Notes: generated by a model from the sequence alone, not told the origin. 64,000 nucleotides of DNA from Deferrisoma camini S3R1 (GCF_000526155.1 NZ_JAFN01000001.1:1637014-1701013), one strand, 5' to 3'. Numbered from the stretch's first letter, positions 16,389-26,123 are shown. A program made the numbers and translations.

Positions 16389-19300
16389 CTACCTCTCCGA
16401 CAAACGAACCTCCACACGCTTCGTTTCTCCCCCCCTGCGGAACACCACTTCGACCTGGTCCCCCGGCCGGTGGGCCTTGAGCACCCGGCCCAGGTCCGCG
16501 AGGCTCCGGACCTCGGCACCCCCCACCCGATCCACCACGTCCCCCGCCCGCAGGCCCGCGGCCTCGGCCGGAGAGCCGGGCGTGACCCCGGACAGGCGCA
16601 CTCCGGGGCCCGGAAACGCGAAGTCGGGCACCACGCCCAGCGTCACCCGCCGCCCTCCTGACCGCTCCGGGGACCGTTCGGCGCCGGACGATGTCCCCCG
16701 GGTGAGGGGTTCTCGCCGGTCGGCCAGGTAGGCCACGAACTCCCGGGCCACCTCGGCCACCCGCACCAGCCCATCAATGTCGATCTTGTCCGGCGTGTCG
16801 GTGGGGCGGTGGTAGTCTGGGTGGGGTCCGGTGGTGAGCTGCACGGCAGGGACCCCTGCCTCCACGAAGCTCACCTGGTCGCTCCCACCCTCGTCCCGGG
16901 CCACCGGCTCCACCCTCACCCCGGTCACGTACCCCGCGCCGTTGGCGATGTGGACCCACTCCCGGGCCGTGCCCGTGCCCAGCACCAGGAGCCTGCCCCC
17001 ACCCAGCCGACCCACCGTGTCCAGGTTCACCATGGCCACGATCCGGCTCACCGGGAACGGCCGGCCCGCGGCCACGAACTGCTTCGATCCCAGACGGCCG
17101 GCCTCCTCGGCCGCGAACGCCACGAACACCACGCTCCGGGCCGGGCGGGCCGCGGCCACGACCCGGGCCAGCTCCAGGAGCACCGCGACCCCGCTGGCGT
17201 TGTCGTCGGCGCCGGGGTGCACACGGCCCCGGTCCCCTGCGTGGGCATCGGGCCAGCCCCGGCCCAGGTGGTCGTAGTGGGCCCCCACCACGACCGCCGT
17301 GGCCGAGAGCTCCGGATCGGTGCCCCGCACCAGGCCCACCACGTTTCGCAGCCGGACCTCGGCCTCGGGCTCTCCCCCGCGGGCCCGGAACTCCTGAAAC
17401 CAGACGCCGTCGTCGCCCCCCGGCTCGAGTCCGGCCTCGGCCATGCGCCGGGCGATCCACTCCGCCGCCTCCGCCAGCCCCGGCGTGCCGAACCCCCGCC
17501 CCTCCCGCTCGGGCGCTGCCAGGAACTCCACGGTCTCCCTCAAGCGCTGGGCCGAGAACACCGGAGCCGGCCGGGCCAGGGGCTCCCGGCGGGGCAGCTT
17601 CGCCCGGGCCGCCGGGGCGTCGGCCAGCTGGGCCGTCAGGGGGGAGTCGCTCACCGGCCACCGACCCTTGGCCGTGTTGGTGGGCTCCTCCCCTTCGAAC
17701 ACCAAGAAACTGTACTTGTGGTAGTGGGGCAGCTTCCGGGCGAGCCCGGGCAGGGCCTCCGGAGGAGCCGCCGCGAACGCCACCACCTCGGCCGAATTGC
17801 CGGGCCGGCGGGTCACCAGCACCACCGAATCCCCCGGCCGAAGGGCGCCGTTTCCATCCCAGGCCACCCCGCCGTCGGAGAACACCACCCCGTGGGTCGC
17901 GGCTGCCTCGGCGAACCGCGGCCGGTGGCGGTTCTCCCACCCCAGGATCCAGACCGCCCCCTCCTCGGGGAACGGCTCGGTGTCCGGCAGGATCTCCCAG
18001 CGCCCCTCCTGGCCGGCGGCCCAGGTCCGGGCCGCCTCTTCGTAGGCCCGGCGCAGGCGGGCGTCCGCCGCCGAGGGCAGGAGCACCGTGACCCGATCGG
18101 CGCCGAACGCCCCGCTCAGGGCGGGCGGGATCTCCCCCGGATCCAGCCTGCGGAAGCAGTCGTAGGCAGGGTCCACGTCCACCCGCAGGGGACGCCGGTC
18201 GAACCATCCCTGCCACCGGGCCCACCGCCCGTCCGTGTCGAGCTCGATCCAGCGGGCCCGGGGTTCCCCCTCCACCGTCACGGCCACCGGAATCCGCAGG
18301 GGGAAGGCGGGGCCGGGTTGGCGCTGGAACACGGACACCCGGAGCTTCCACCGCCGCCCCCGCCGCACGGCCAGCGCCTCCCTCAGATCGAGGTCCGGGG
18401 CCCCGGCCCGATCTACCCAGGCCCGGAAGAACCCGGCCAGGTCCTCCCCAGCGGCCTGTTCGAAGGCCGCGCGCACGTCCTCCCAGGAGGCCCGGCGGAA
18501 CCGGTTTCGCCGGTAGAAGGTGCGCAGCGCCGCCACGAACGCCTCGTCCCCGAGCCTGCGGCGTAGCATGTGGAACACCATGAGCCCCTTGCCGTACCCC
18601 ACGGCTTCGGTGGTGGCGCTGTGCCGGGCGGTGAACTCCCGCAGGGCGAGGTCCCGGCCCCGGGCCGCGTAGTCCGCGTACTTCTGAAGGGTGGCCTGCC
18701 GGTACTCCGCCCCCTGCCCCCGCCCCTCTTGGATCAGGTGGTCGGCCAGGTACGCGGTGAGCCCCTCGCACCAGTTACCCGACGCATAGTCCACGAACAC
18801 CCCGTTCCCCCACCAGTCGTGGAGGATCTCGTGGGGAAACGAGGAGTGCAGAATGAAGGGAAACCGGATGATCCGGGGCCCCAGCAGGGTGAAGGAGGGC
18901 ATGCCCCACCCGGTCTCCCAGAAGTTCTCCACCAGGGCGAACTTGGGGTAGGGGTACGGCCCGAGCAGCGCCGAGTACATGGCCAGGTAGGAGCCGCCGG
19001 CCTCCAGGTACTTGCGGGCCAGGGCGGGATCGGGCTGGCGCAGGTACACCTGCATCTCCACGGAGCCGGAGGGCCGGCGGTAGGCGGTCCAGGGGCCGGC
19101 CACCAGAAAGATCTCGTCCTGGGGCGCCTCGCAGGTCCACCGGGCGGGGCCGTTGCCGCCAGCCTCGCCTCCCCCCTGGCTCACGGCCATCCATCCCGGG
19201 GGCAGGTCCACTCCCAGCCGGAACGTGACCTGCCCGTCTCCGGTGTCCGGATACCACCCGCTCTCGCCCGCCAGGTACACCCCCTCGTCCGAGATCAGCC

Positions 19301-19655
19301 CGGGCGTGGTCCGGAACCCCCGGGCGTACCCCTCGGGCCCGGAAAGGGAATGGCGGATCGCCCCCCGGTACCGGAGCCGGAAGGTGCGGGCGGGCTCGTC
19401 GAACCGCAGGCGGTACCGGACCCGCACCCCCTCCTCGTCGCCCAGGAGCTCGGCCGAGTCGGTCTCGATCCGGAGGTCTCGATGCAGCCAAAACCCCACC
19501 TCGGGGACCGGAGCGGGCAGGGTCACCCGGTCCTCGGCCTCCAGGGTCCCGGCACGGGGATCGAGCCGCACCCGCAGGTCGTGGTGCACGGTGCCACCGG
19601 CCCAGCAAACGGCCGCAAGCCCCACCAGAAACAGGGAGAGGAAGAGGGCGCGCAT
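16389..19655 (-). CDS. Secreted fusion protein: M1-like peptidase, M28 peptidase, PDZ
   Basis: A 1088-residue exported protein with a signal peptide (residues 1-19). The N-terminal half resembles M1 aminopeptidases: zinc motif HEILH (275-279), a third ligand Glu in NWCEGLTAY (E297) and SATTEAVGYGKG. It lacks a clear GxMEN motif and has 17, not 18, residues before the third ligand. The next ~350 residues hold an M28 aminopeptidase with all expected metal ligands (AHYDHLG, GADDNASG, AAEEAG, NLDTVGR, PDYHRPTDT). A PDZ domain ends the protein (about 1005-1088). It presumably digests peptides in the periplasm or outside the cell. ATG 19655 suits the signal peptide; GTG 19667 overlaps the kinase stop and is the alternative. 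It shares an operon with the kinase. Confidence 0.82.
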   Translation of the reverse strand: MRALFLSLFLVGLAAVCWAGGTVHHDLRVRLDPRAGTLEAEDRVTLPAPVPEVGFWLHRDLRIETDSAELLGDEEGVRVRYRLRFDEPARTFRLRYRGAIRHSLSGPEGYARGFRTTPGLISDEGVYLAGESGWYPDTGDGQVTFRLGVDLPPGWMAVSQGGGEAGGNGPARWTCEAPQDEIFLVAGPWTAYRRPSGSVEMQVYLRQPDPALARKYLEAGGSYLAMYSALLGPYPYPKFALVENFWETGWGMPSFTLLGPRIIRFPFILHSSFPHEILHDWWGNGVFVDYASGNWCEGLTAYLADHLIQEGRGQGAEYRQATLQKYADYAARGRDLALREFTARHSATTEAVGYGKGLMVFHMLRRRLGDEAFVAALRTFYRRNRFRRASWEDVRAAFEQAAGEDLAGFFRAWVDRAGAPDLDLREALAVRRGRRWKLRVSVFQRQPGPAFPLRIPVAVTVEGEPRARWIELDTDGRWARWQGWFDRRPLRVDVDPAYDCFRRLDPGEIPPALSGAFGADRVTVLLPSAADARLRRAYEEAARTWAAGQEGRWEILPDTEPFPEEGAVWILGWENRHRPRFAEAAATHGVVFSDGGVAWDGNGALRPGDSVVLVTRRPGNSAEVVAFAAAPPEALPGLARKLPHYHKYSFLVFEGEEPTNTAKGRWPVSDSPLTAQLADAPAARAKLPRREPLARPAPVFSAQRLRETVEFLAAPEREGRGFGTPGLAEAAEWIARRMAEAGLEPGGDDGVWFQEFRARGGEPEAEVRLRNVVGLVRGTDPELSATAVVVGAHYDHLGRGWPDAHAGDRGRVHPGADDNASGVAVLLELARVVAAARPARSVVFVAFAAEEAGRLGSKQFVAAGRPFPVSRIVAMVNLDTVGRLGGGRLLVLGTGTAREWVHIANGAGYVTGVRVEPVARDEGGSDQVSFVEAGVPAVQLTTGPHPDYHRPTDTPDKIDIDGLVRVAEVAREFVAYLADRREPLTRGTSSGAERSPERSGGRRVTLGVVPDFAFPGPGVRLSGVTPGSPAEAAGLRAGDVVDRVGGAEVRSLADLGRVLKAHRPGDQVEVVFRRGGETKRVEVRLSER

Positions 19656-19659
19656 GGGG

Positions 19660-21585
19660 CTAACCACCCAAAGCTCTTGCCACGGCCGCCAGGAACTCGC
19701 GCTGGGCGAACGGCTTGGCCAGCACCGGGTGCTCCGGTCGGGCCAGGTTCGCGGCCAGGTCCTCCCGGCCCGTCACCAGGACCACCGGCAGCTCCGGCGC
19801 CACCCCCTGAATCAGTCGGTACACCTGGGTGCCGTCGAGCTCCGGAAGCACGAGGTCCAGCACCAGCAAGCCCACCGGCTCGTCCTGCTGCAGGCGGTCC
19901 AGGGCCTGAAGTCCGGTGCGCGCCCGCTCGACCCGGTACCCCGCGGCCTCCAGCCCCAGGACCATCAGATCGGCCACCCCCTCCTCGTCCTCCACCACCA
20001 CCACGACCCGGTCGGTGAGGGGATGGGCCGCGGCGCTGCCCCCGGCCCTCCGCCCGGCGGGCGGGGTCCCGGGATCCGCCGCTGGAAGCCACAGCCGGAA
20101 CACGCTGCCCTCAGGACCGGAGGTCTCTAGTTCCAGGGAACCGCCCCAACCGGTCACCCCGGCGTGGGCCTCGGCCAACCCCAGGCCGACCCCGTCCCCC
20201 GCCTCTTTGGTGGAGAGAAACGGCTCGAAGACCCGGTCCCGGATCGCCACCGGGATCCCGGAGCCGGTGTCGGCCACCCGGATCTCGATGCCGCGATCGG
20301 CCACCCGGTCGCTGGACCGGGCCGCCAGGGTCAGGGTGCCCCCCGCCGGCATGGCGTCGCGGGCGTTCAGGCACAGGTTCAGGAGCGCGGTGGTCAGGAG
20401 CGACCGGTCGGCCCGGGCCGGGGGCAACCCCGGCTCCACGTCCATCACCAGGGTCACCGTCTTGGGGAGCGTGTGGTCCAGCAGCACCCGGATCTCCTCC
20501 AGGCACTCCTTCACGCCCACCGACTCCACCCGCCCCCCCTCGCGGCGGGCCACGGCCAGGAGCCGGCGCGTTATCTCTCCCCCCCGGCGGCAAAGGCCGC
20601 TGATCCGCTCGAACTCCGAGTGGGGCACCGAGCCCTCCGGCACCTCCAGCCGGCCCACGTACGCACACCCCAGGATGCTGCCCAGGATGTTGTTGAAGTC
20701 GTGGGCCACGCCCGCGGCGAGCCGCCCCACGGCCTCCAGAACCTGGGCGTGGCGGAGCCGGTTCTGGAGCCGTTCCCGCTCCACCTCGGCCGCCCTCTGG
20801 AGCGTCAGATCTACCAGCTGGCACAGCACGTGGAGGGGCCGCCCCTCGGCGTCCCGCACCAGCGCCGCATGGGTCTCCACCCACACCTCCGACCCGTCGG
20901 GCCGGAGGTAGCGCTTGCGCAGACTGTAGGAGTCCACCTCTCCGGCCACGAGCCGTCTCAAGAACTCCTCGCTGGGGCCTCGGTCCTCGGGGTGGGTGAA
21001 CTCGGCGTACCGGCGGCCCACCAGCTCCTCCGCCGTCCGGTCCAGCATGCGGCACAGGGAGGGGTTAACCCGGACGAACACCCCCTCGGGCGTGGCCAGG
21101 CTCATCCCCACCGGCGCCAGATCGAACGCGGCGGTCATGTGGGCCTCGGCCTCCCTCAAGGCCTCCTGCCCGCGCTTCGCCTCGTCGATGTCGCGCACGC
21201 TGGCCACCACCAGGTCGTGGCCCGCCACCCGGGCCCGCCGCAGGCACACCTCCACCCAGAACAGCCGGCCGTCCCGGGCCCGCGCCCGCCACTCGAACCG
21301 CTGGGGGCCTTGCTCGCCGGCCCGGCGCACCCACTCGGCCGCCTCCCTCTGGGAGTAGGGAGGCTCGCCCTCGCTCAAGTCCCCCACCTCCATCCCGAGC
21401 AGTTCCTCGGCCGGCCAACCGTAGAGGTCGCACGCGGCCCGGTTCACGAACACGATCCGACCGTCGGCCGGATCGTGCACGAACAGAGCCTCTGCCACGG
21501 CGTCGAGGAGCGAGGCGTGGAATCCGAGCTGCTGGGAGAAGGGAGCCGACACGGGTGGCGAAACAGCGGGCCCGGGACGGTTCAC
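19660..21585 (-). CDS. PAS-PAS hybrid histidine kinase with receiver
   Basis: A 641-residue soluble kinase. Two PAS domains (about 20-145 and 150-270) are followed by a HisKA domain with phospho-acceptor VAHDFNN (near 290) and an HATPase with LLNLCLNARDAMP, VADTGSGIP and GVGLGLAEAH. A C-terminal receiver carries its Asp in LLVLDLVLPELDG and Lys in LAKPF. No membrane helices are seen, so it senses a cytoplasmic signal. The start is a GTG directly after ferritin (22-base gap), implying co-transcription, and it overlaps or abuts the peptidase gene. No output regulator is nearby; the attached receiver probably passes phosphate to an unlinked protein. Confidence 0.88.
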   Translation of the reverse strand: MNRPGPAVSPPVSAPFSQQLGFHASLLDAVAEALFVHDPADGRIVFVNRAACDLYGWPAEELLGMEVGDLSEGEPPYSQREAAEWVRRAGEQGPQRFEWRARARDGRLFWVEVCLRRARVAGHDLVVASVRDIDEAKRGQEALREAEAHMTAAFDLAPVGMSLATPEGVFVRVNPSLCRMLDRTAEELVGRRYAEFTHPEDRGPSEEFLRRLVAGEVDSYSLRKRYLRPDGSEVWVETHAALVRDAEGRPLHVLCQLVDLTLQRAAEVERERLQNRLRHAQVLEAVGRLAAGVAHDFNNILGSILGCAYVGRLEVPEGSVPHSEFERISGLCRRGGEITRRLLAVARREGGRVESVGVKECLEEIRVLLDHTLPKTVTLVMDVEPGLPPARADRSLLTTALLNLCLNARDAMPAGGTLTLAARSSDRVADRGIEIRVADTGSGIPVAIRDRVFEPFLSTKEAGDGVGLGLAEAHAGVTGWGGSLELETSGPEGSVFRLWLPAADPGTPPAGRRAGGSAAAHPLTDRVVVVVEDEEGVADLMVLGLEAAGYRVERARTGLQALDRLQQDEPVGLLVLDLVLPELDGTQVYRLIQGVAPELPVVLVTGREDLAANLARPEHPVLAKPFAQREFLAAVARALGG

Positions 21586-21607
21586 CCGCCCCGGGCCCGC
21601 AGCAAGG

Positions 21608-22120
21608 CTACTGTCCGGCCGGCGGGGGAGTAAACGTGCGTTGACCGGCCTCCTGATCGAGCATCAGGAGGCCGCGGCCGTCGCCCTCGACCCGCCGGAC
21701 CTTGGCCAGCCAGGCCGAGAAGTTGGCCTCCTCCTCCACCTGCTCGGTGACGAACCACTGGAGGAAGATCCGGGTGGCGTGGTCGCTCTCGGCCATCGCC
21801 AGGTCGGTGAGGCGGTTAATCATGCCGGTGACCTTGCGCTCGTGCTCCAGGCCGTACTGGAACACCTCGGTGAGGGAGGCATAGTCGTTCTTGGGCTCGG
21901 GGACCGCCGCCATCCGGGCCCGGCCCCCCGCCTCGCAGATGTAGCGGTAGATCTTGTCGGCGTGGGTGAGCTCCTCCATGGCCTGCACCCGGAAGAAGCT
22001 GCCGAAGCCGGGCAGGTCCTCGGCCTCGCAGTAGGCCGCCATGGCCAGGTAGAGGTACCCGGAGAAGAACTCGTTCTTCATCTGCTCGTTGAGCGCGTCC
22101 TGCACCTTTTGGCTCAGCAT
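21608..22120 (-). CDS. ftnA: Ferritin
   Basis: A 170-residue FtnA-type iron-storage protein. Ferroxidase ligands are visible: E17 (NEFFSGYLYL), EE in AMEELTHADK, and QWFVTEQVEEE. A 24-subunit cage oxidising and storing Fe(II) is the family role. The last ~15 residues (GQRTFTPPPAGQ) are a loose tail. ATG 22120 has AAGGAGGAG upstream. It lies first in a block with the hybrid kinase, next to one arm of the inverted repeat around tex. Confidence 0.93.
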   Translation of the reverse strand: MLSQKVQDALNEQMKNEFFSGYLYLAMAAYCEAEDLPGFGSFFRVQAMEELTHADKIYRYICEAGGRARMAAVPEPKNDYASLTEVFQYGLEHERKVTGMINRLTDLAMAESDHATRIFLQWFVTEQVEEEANFSAWLAKVRRVEGDGRGLLMLDQEAGQRTFTPPPAGQ

Positions 22121-22157
22121 GGAATCTCCTCCTTATGCTGGGGAAAGGCCGTTGGCG

Positions 22158-22462
22158 GAGGTCGTCGGTCGTCGGTGGGGGGCCTTCGGCCCGCTAGGCG
22201 GCTAGGCAGCTAGGCGGCCGGGCGGCTCTCGGATCGCGCCCACGCTCGGGGGTATGGGTTTCAGGGATCAGAATTCAGCGGACCGAAGACAGGAAAAGAC
22301 CATGGGCGCACTCCTGCATCCGACGTTGCACCCTGTTCTCTGAACTCTGTCTTCTGGCTCCTGAACCGCAGGCCCCATGCCTCCGGCGTGAAGGCTCCGG
22401 ACCAACGAACGTCACCCTATCCCGTTGTGGGGCCCCGCAGGGGCCTGACGAGGCCTCCCGGC
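22158..22462. repeat. Element B, left inverted copy
   Basis: A ~300-bp sequence that reappears inverted at 24806-25103 with only scattered mismatches. Modules include GGGGGGCCTTCGGCCCGCTA, TTCAGGGATCAGAATTCAGC, GACCGAAGACAGGAAAAGAC, CATCCGACGTTGCACCCTG and CCCCGCAGGGGCCTGACG. The two copies bracket the tex gene. No open frame or transposase is seen. Confidence 0.9.
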
Positions 22463-22527
22463 CTCCTAGCGTTCTAGTGGGCCGAAAGCCCGACCTCAAA
22501 GTAAGGTTGCCGAGGTGCCGGGGCGTG

Positions 22528-24786
22528 TCAAGGCCGCCGGCCGGCCGGGCTCACCCGGTACCGTTGGGCGAGCCTAGCCTTCCAGTCGTCCGGTTTCGGG
22601 TCGCGCCCTCCCTTGCGGGGCCGGGACCGCGGCCGATCCGACCGCATGGACAGCGAGATCCGGCCCCGGTCCCGATCCACCCCGAGCACCCGCACCCTGA
22701 CCTTCTGGCCCACCCGAACCACCTCGGCCGGGTCTTCCACATACCGGTCGGCCAGCTCCGACACGTGCACCAGCCCGTCCTGGTGGACCCCCACGTCCAC
22801 GAACGCCCCGAACCGGGTCACGTTGGTCACCACCCCCGGCAGCTCCATGCCCTCGCGAAGGTCGTCCAGGGTCTGGACCCGCTCGTCGAACCGCACCGGA
22901 TCGAACGCCTCCCGGGGGTCCCGGCCGGGCTTTCGGAGCTCGTCGAGGATGTCGCGCACGGTGGGCAGGCCCACGTCCCCCTCCACGTAGGCCTCGGGCC
23001 GGATCCGGTCGATCAGCCGGTCGTTCCCGATGAGGTCCGCCACCGGCACGCCGAGGTCCCGGGCCATCCGCTCCACCAACCCGTAGCGCTCGGGGTGCAC
23101 GGCCGAGGCGTCCAGGGGATCCTCCCCACCAGGGATCCGCAGGAACCCGGCGGCCTGCTCGAAGGCCTTGGGCCCCAGCCGGGGCACCTCCAGTAGGTCC
23201 TGCCGTTGCCGGAACGGACCCCGCTCCCGGCGGTGGGCCACGATGTTTCGGGCCAGCCCCTCGCCCACCCCGGCCACGTACCTGAGCAGCGACGGGCTCG
23301 CCGTGTTCACGTCGACCCCCACCCGGTTCACGCACCACTCCACCACCCGGTCCAGGGCCTTCTTGAGCCGGGTCTGGTTCACGTCGTGCTGGTACTGGCC
23401 CACGCCGATAGACTTGGGGTCGATCTTCACGAGCTCGGCCAACGGATCCTGGAACCGACGACCGATGCTCACGGCCCCCCGAACCGACACGTCCAGGTCC
23501 GGGAACTCCTCCCGGGCCACGGCCGAGGCGGAGTACACGCTCGCCCCGGCCTCGGACACCATGAGCACCCGGCATCCCCACTCGGGGTGCTCGGCCAGGA
23601 GCGCCCGCACGAACCCCTCGGTCTCCCGGCCCGCGGTGCCGTTGCCCACCACCACGAACTCGGGCTTGTGGCGGGAGATCAGGCCGGCCAGGGTCTGCCG
23701 GGCCTCGTCCACCCGATTCTGGGGCGGATGGGGATAGATCGGCTTCCACTCCAGCAGATCGCCGACCTCGTCGAGGGCCACGACCTTGCAGCCGGTGCGA
23801 AAGCCCGGGTCGATCGCCACCACCCGCCGTCTGCCGGCCGGGCTCTCGAGTAGCAGGTGACGCAGGTTCTCGGCGAACACCTCGATGGCGGCCTCGTCCG
23901 CCCGCGCCTTGAGCTCGACCCGCACGTCCACCTCAATCGAGGGGGCCAGGAGCCGGCGGTAGGCGTCTCCCACGGCCTCGCGCACAAACCCGGCCCAGAT
24001 CGACCCCGGGGTCTTGACGAACCGCCGCTCCAGGTCCGCCAGGATCTCCGCCTCCGGCGCCTCGACCCACACCCGCAGCACCCCCTCGTCCTCACCCCGC
24101 CGCACGGCGAGCACCCGGTGGGACGGCACCTTGGGAATCGCCTCCCGGAACTCGTAGTAGGCCTCGAACTTGGTGCGCTCGGCCTTGCGCTCGGGCAGGA
24201 CCTCGCTCCGGAGGAACCCCTTCTCCCAGGTGAGCCGCCGGACCCCGGCCCGGGCCTCGGGGTCGTGGGCCACGGTCTCAGCCACGATGTAGGCGGCCTG
24301 GGCCAGGGCCTCGTCGGGGGTGGTCACCTCCCGTTCGGGGTCCACGAAGGCCGAGGCGATCTCGCGTACGTCGCCCCGGAGGTCTTCCTGGGCCAGGGCC
24401 CGCAGGGCCAGGGGCTCGAGACCCCGCTCCCGGGCCACGTCGGCCCTGGTCCGGCGGCGGGGCTTGAACGGAAGGTAAAGGTCCTCCACCTCCTGCTTGG
24501 TGGCGGCGGCCCGGATGCGGGCGGCCAGCTCGTCGGTGAGCTTGCCTTGGGCCTCGATGCTCTCGATCACCGCGGCCTTGCGATCCTCGAGCTCGGCCAG
24601 GTAGCCGTACCGATCCCAGACGGCCGCGATGGCCACCTCGTCGAGGCTGCCCGTGGCCTCCTTTCGGTAGCGGGCCACGAACGGGATCGTGGCCCCCCCG
24701 GACAGCAGCTCCACCACGGCCCGGACCTGCCCGGGCCGCAGCCCCTGGTCCGCGGCCACCTGCCGCAGCAACGACTCCTGAATCAA
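22528..24786 (-). CDS. tex: Tex-family S1 RNA-binding transcription accessory protein
   Basis: A 752-residue protein with the complete Tex architecture: N-terminal helical region, YqgF/RNase H-like domain (VVAIDPGFRTGCKVVALD), two helix-hairpin-helix segments (NTASPSLLRYVAGVGEGLARNIV, RLGPKAFEQAAGFLR) and a C-terminal S1 domain (GMELPGVVTNVTRFGAFVDVG). It binds RNA and influences transcription and stress tolerance. The start is TTG 24786 with CAGGAG eight bases upstream; no in-frame ATG fits. That ribosome site lies at the very edge of the right inverted repeat, so the repeat forms most of the leader. Confidence 0.93.
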   Translation of the reverse strand: MIQESLLRQVAADQGLRPGQVRAVVELLSGGATIPFVARYRKEATGSLDEVAIAAVWDRYGYLAELEDRKAAVIESIEAQGKLTDELAARIRAAATKQEVEDLYLPFKPRRRTRADVARERGLEPLALRALAQEDLRGDVREIASAFVDPEREVTTPDEALAQAAYIVAETVAHDPEARAGVRRLTWEKGFLRSEVLPERKAERTKFEAYYEFREAIPKVPSHRVLAVRRGEDEGVLRVWVEAPEAEILADLERRFVKTPGSIWAGFVREAVGDAYRRLLAPSIEVDVRVELKARADEAAIEVFAENLRHLLLESPAGRRRVVAIDPGFRTGCKVVALDEVGDLLEWKPIYPHPPQNRVDEARQTLAGLISRHKPEFVVVGNGTAGRETEGFVRALLAEHPEWGCRVLMVSEAGASVYSASAVAREEFPDLDVSVRGAVSIGRRFQDPLAELVKIDPKSIGVGQYQHDVNQTRLKKALDRVVEWCVNRVGVDVNTASPSLLRYVAGVGEGLARNIVAHRRERGPFRQRQDLLEVPRLGPKAFEQAAGFLRIPGGEDPLDASAVHPERYGLVERMARDLGVPVADLIGNDRLIDRIRPEAYVEGDVGLPTVRDILDELRKPGRDPREAFDPVRFDERVQTLDDLREGMELPGVVTNVTRFGAFVDVGVHQDGLVHVSELADRYVEDPAEVVRVGQKVRVRVLGVDRDRGRISLSMRSDRPRSRPRKGGRDPKPDDWKARLAQRYRVSPAGRRP

Positions 24787-24805
24787 ATGAACACTCCTGG
24801 GGAAA

Positions 24806-25103
24806 CCCCGTCAGGCCCCTGCGGGGCCGGGCAACGGGGAAGGGTAACTCTCGTTGGTCCGGGGCCATTGCCGGCAGCGGGGCATGGGGCCTGCGGTTCA
24901 GGAGCCAGAAGACAGAGTTCAGAGAACAGGGTGCAACGTCGGATGCAGGAGTGCGCCCGTGGTCTTTTCCTGTCTTCGGTCCGCTGAATTCTGATCCCTG
25001 AAACCCATGCCCCCGAGCGTTGGCGCGATTCGAGAGCCGCCCGGCCGCCTAGCTGCCTAGCCGCCTAGCGGGCCGAAGGCCCCCCACCGACGACCAACGA
25101 CCG
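24806..25103. repeat. Element B, right inverted copy
   Basis: The inverse of 22158-22462, including GGTGCAACGTCGGATGCAGG and CGGTCCGCTGAATTCTGATC. A partial related copy lies at 57540-57665. It ends about 30 bases before the DUF6485 stop. Confidence 0.9.
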
Positions 25104-25131
25104 AAGTTACTGGGAAGGTGCCGTCCCCCCC

Positions 25132-25323
25132 TCACCGGAACTGCGACACGAAGTTCTGCATGGAACGGTCGTAGGTGCGCTCCACCTCGGGCTTGAAGTA
25201 GCAGGCCACCATCTGGTTCTTCGACCGGTGGTACGCGATGCACTGGCAGCACAGCCCGTGGCGGGGGCATCCCGGGTAGGTGCAGGTGCACTGGGCCTCG
25301 TTCTTTTCCTTCTGACACTCCAT
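25132..25323 (-). CDS. DUF6485-type cysteine-rich small protein
   Basis: A 63-residue cytosolic protein with cysteines in CTCTYPGCPRHGLCCQCIAYH plus C3 and C41. The pattern is very like the DUF6485 family (ME-C-x-K ... CTCTY.PC.R.G.CC.CI.YH ... YDRS), known from anaerobes and of unknown function. The cysteines suggest zinc or Fe-S binding. ATG 25323 has GGAGG eight bases upstream. It stands alone between tex and nuo. Confidence 0.8.
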   Translation of the reverse strand: MECQKEKNEAQCTCTYPGCPRHGLCCQCIAYHRSKNQMVACYFKPEVERTYDRSMQNFVSQFR

Positions 25324-25661
25324 GACGCGGACCTCCGTTGGAACGTTAGGACGTTGGGACGCTCGGCGGCTTGCCTTGCCGCCTAGCTGCCCAGCCGCCT
25401 AGCTGCCTAGCGGAGGCGAAGCCTCCTAGCCGCCCGTATCCTAGGCAACCGGTCGGGCGGGGGCAAGGGAGCCGGAACCGGGGGGCGCGGGTTCGTGCGG
25501 ATTGCCACAACAAAAACGCGGTTTGTTGTCACAGGGTCACAAGGCCACACGACCCAAGCCACGGCGAGAGTCAAACAGCATAAAGCCATTTTATAACACA
25601 CGAATCCCTTGCTGTTGCAGGAGGTTTCAGGACCAGGAAACGTTTTCCTCTGGACTTCCGG
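25324..25661. other. Repeat remnants and AT-rich leader before nuo
   Basis: 25335-25445 carries ACGTTAGGACGTTGGGACG and GCCTAGCTGCCTAGC iterations like element B. 25500-25660 is unusually AT-rich for this window (TTTTATAACACACGAATCC, CAGGAAACGTTTTCCTC, the last a small palindrome). No gene is seen. Confidence 0.55.
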
Positions 25662-25689
25662 TTGACACCAAACGGGCCTTTCGCATAAG
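25662..25689 (+). promoter_or_regulatory. Promoter for the nuo operon
   Basis: TTGACA (25662-25667), a 16-base spacer and CATAAG (25684-25689), 44 bases before nuoA. The palindrome AGGAAACGTTTTCCT just upstream (25635-25650) could bind a regulator. Confidence 0.65.
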
Positions 25690-25733
25690 GTCCCCGCCGA
25701 CCTGCCCCGGGTCGGCCCAAGGGAGGAGAGGCC

Positions 25734-26123
25734 GTGGACCAGAAATGGGTGCTCGATCACGCCTACGTCATCTTTTTCCTGGCCGTTGGCCTGGTGGTGG
25801 CCGCCGCGCCGTTTCTGGTGTCGGCCCTGATGGCCCCCCGCGTGTTCTCCCGCAAGACCTCCGACACCTACGAGTGCGGCATGGACCCCATCGGACCCGC
25901 CTGGATCCGTTACGGGGTGCTGTACTACCTGTACGCCCTGATGTTCCTGGCCTTCGACGTAGACGTGCTGTACCTGTTCCCCGCAGCGCTCGCCTACCGC
26001 AAGGTCCCCGGGTTCGGGGTGGCGCTCGAGGTGATCCTGTTCGTGGCCGTCCTGGCCCTGGCCATCGTCTATGCCTGGCGCAAGGGAGTGTTCACGTGGC
26101 CCCGAAAAATCCAGACGCGGTGA
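25734..26123 (+). CDS. nuoA: NADH-quinone oxidoreductase subunit A
   Basis: A 129-residue, three-helix membrane subunit at the quinone-site end of complex I. The conserved YECGMDPIG loop (with its Cys) and the acidic [13 protein letters not shown] helix are intact. The GTG start has GGGAGGAG upstream. It is first in the operon and overlaps nuoB. Confidence 0.95.
   Translation: MDQKWVLDHAYVIFFLAVGLVVAAAPFLVSALMAPRVFSRKTSDTYECGMDPIGPAWIRYGVLYYLYALMFLAFDVDVLYLFPAALAYRKVPGFGVALEVILFVAVLALAIVYAWRKGVFTWPRKIQTR

Noticed and set aside
22158-25103. A composite insertion sequence carrying tex
   Set aside because: The ~300-bp flanks have no open frame for a transposase and no clear target duplication, so I list them as repeats only.
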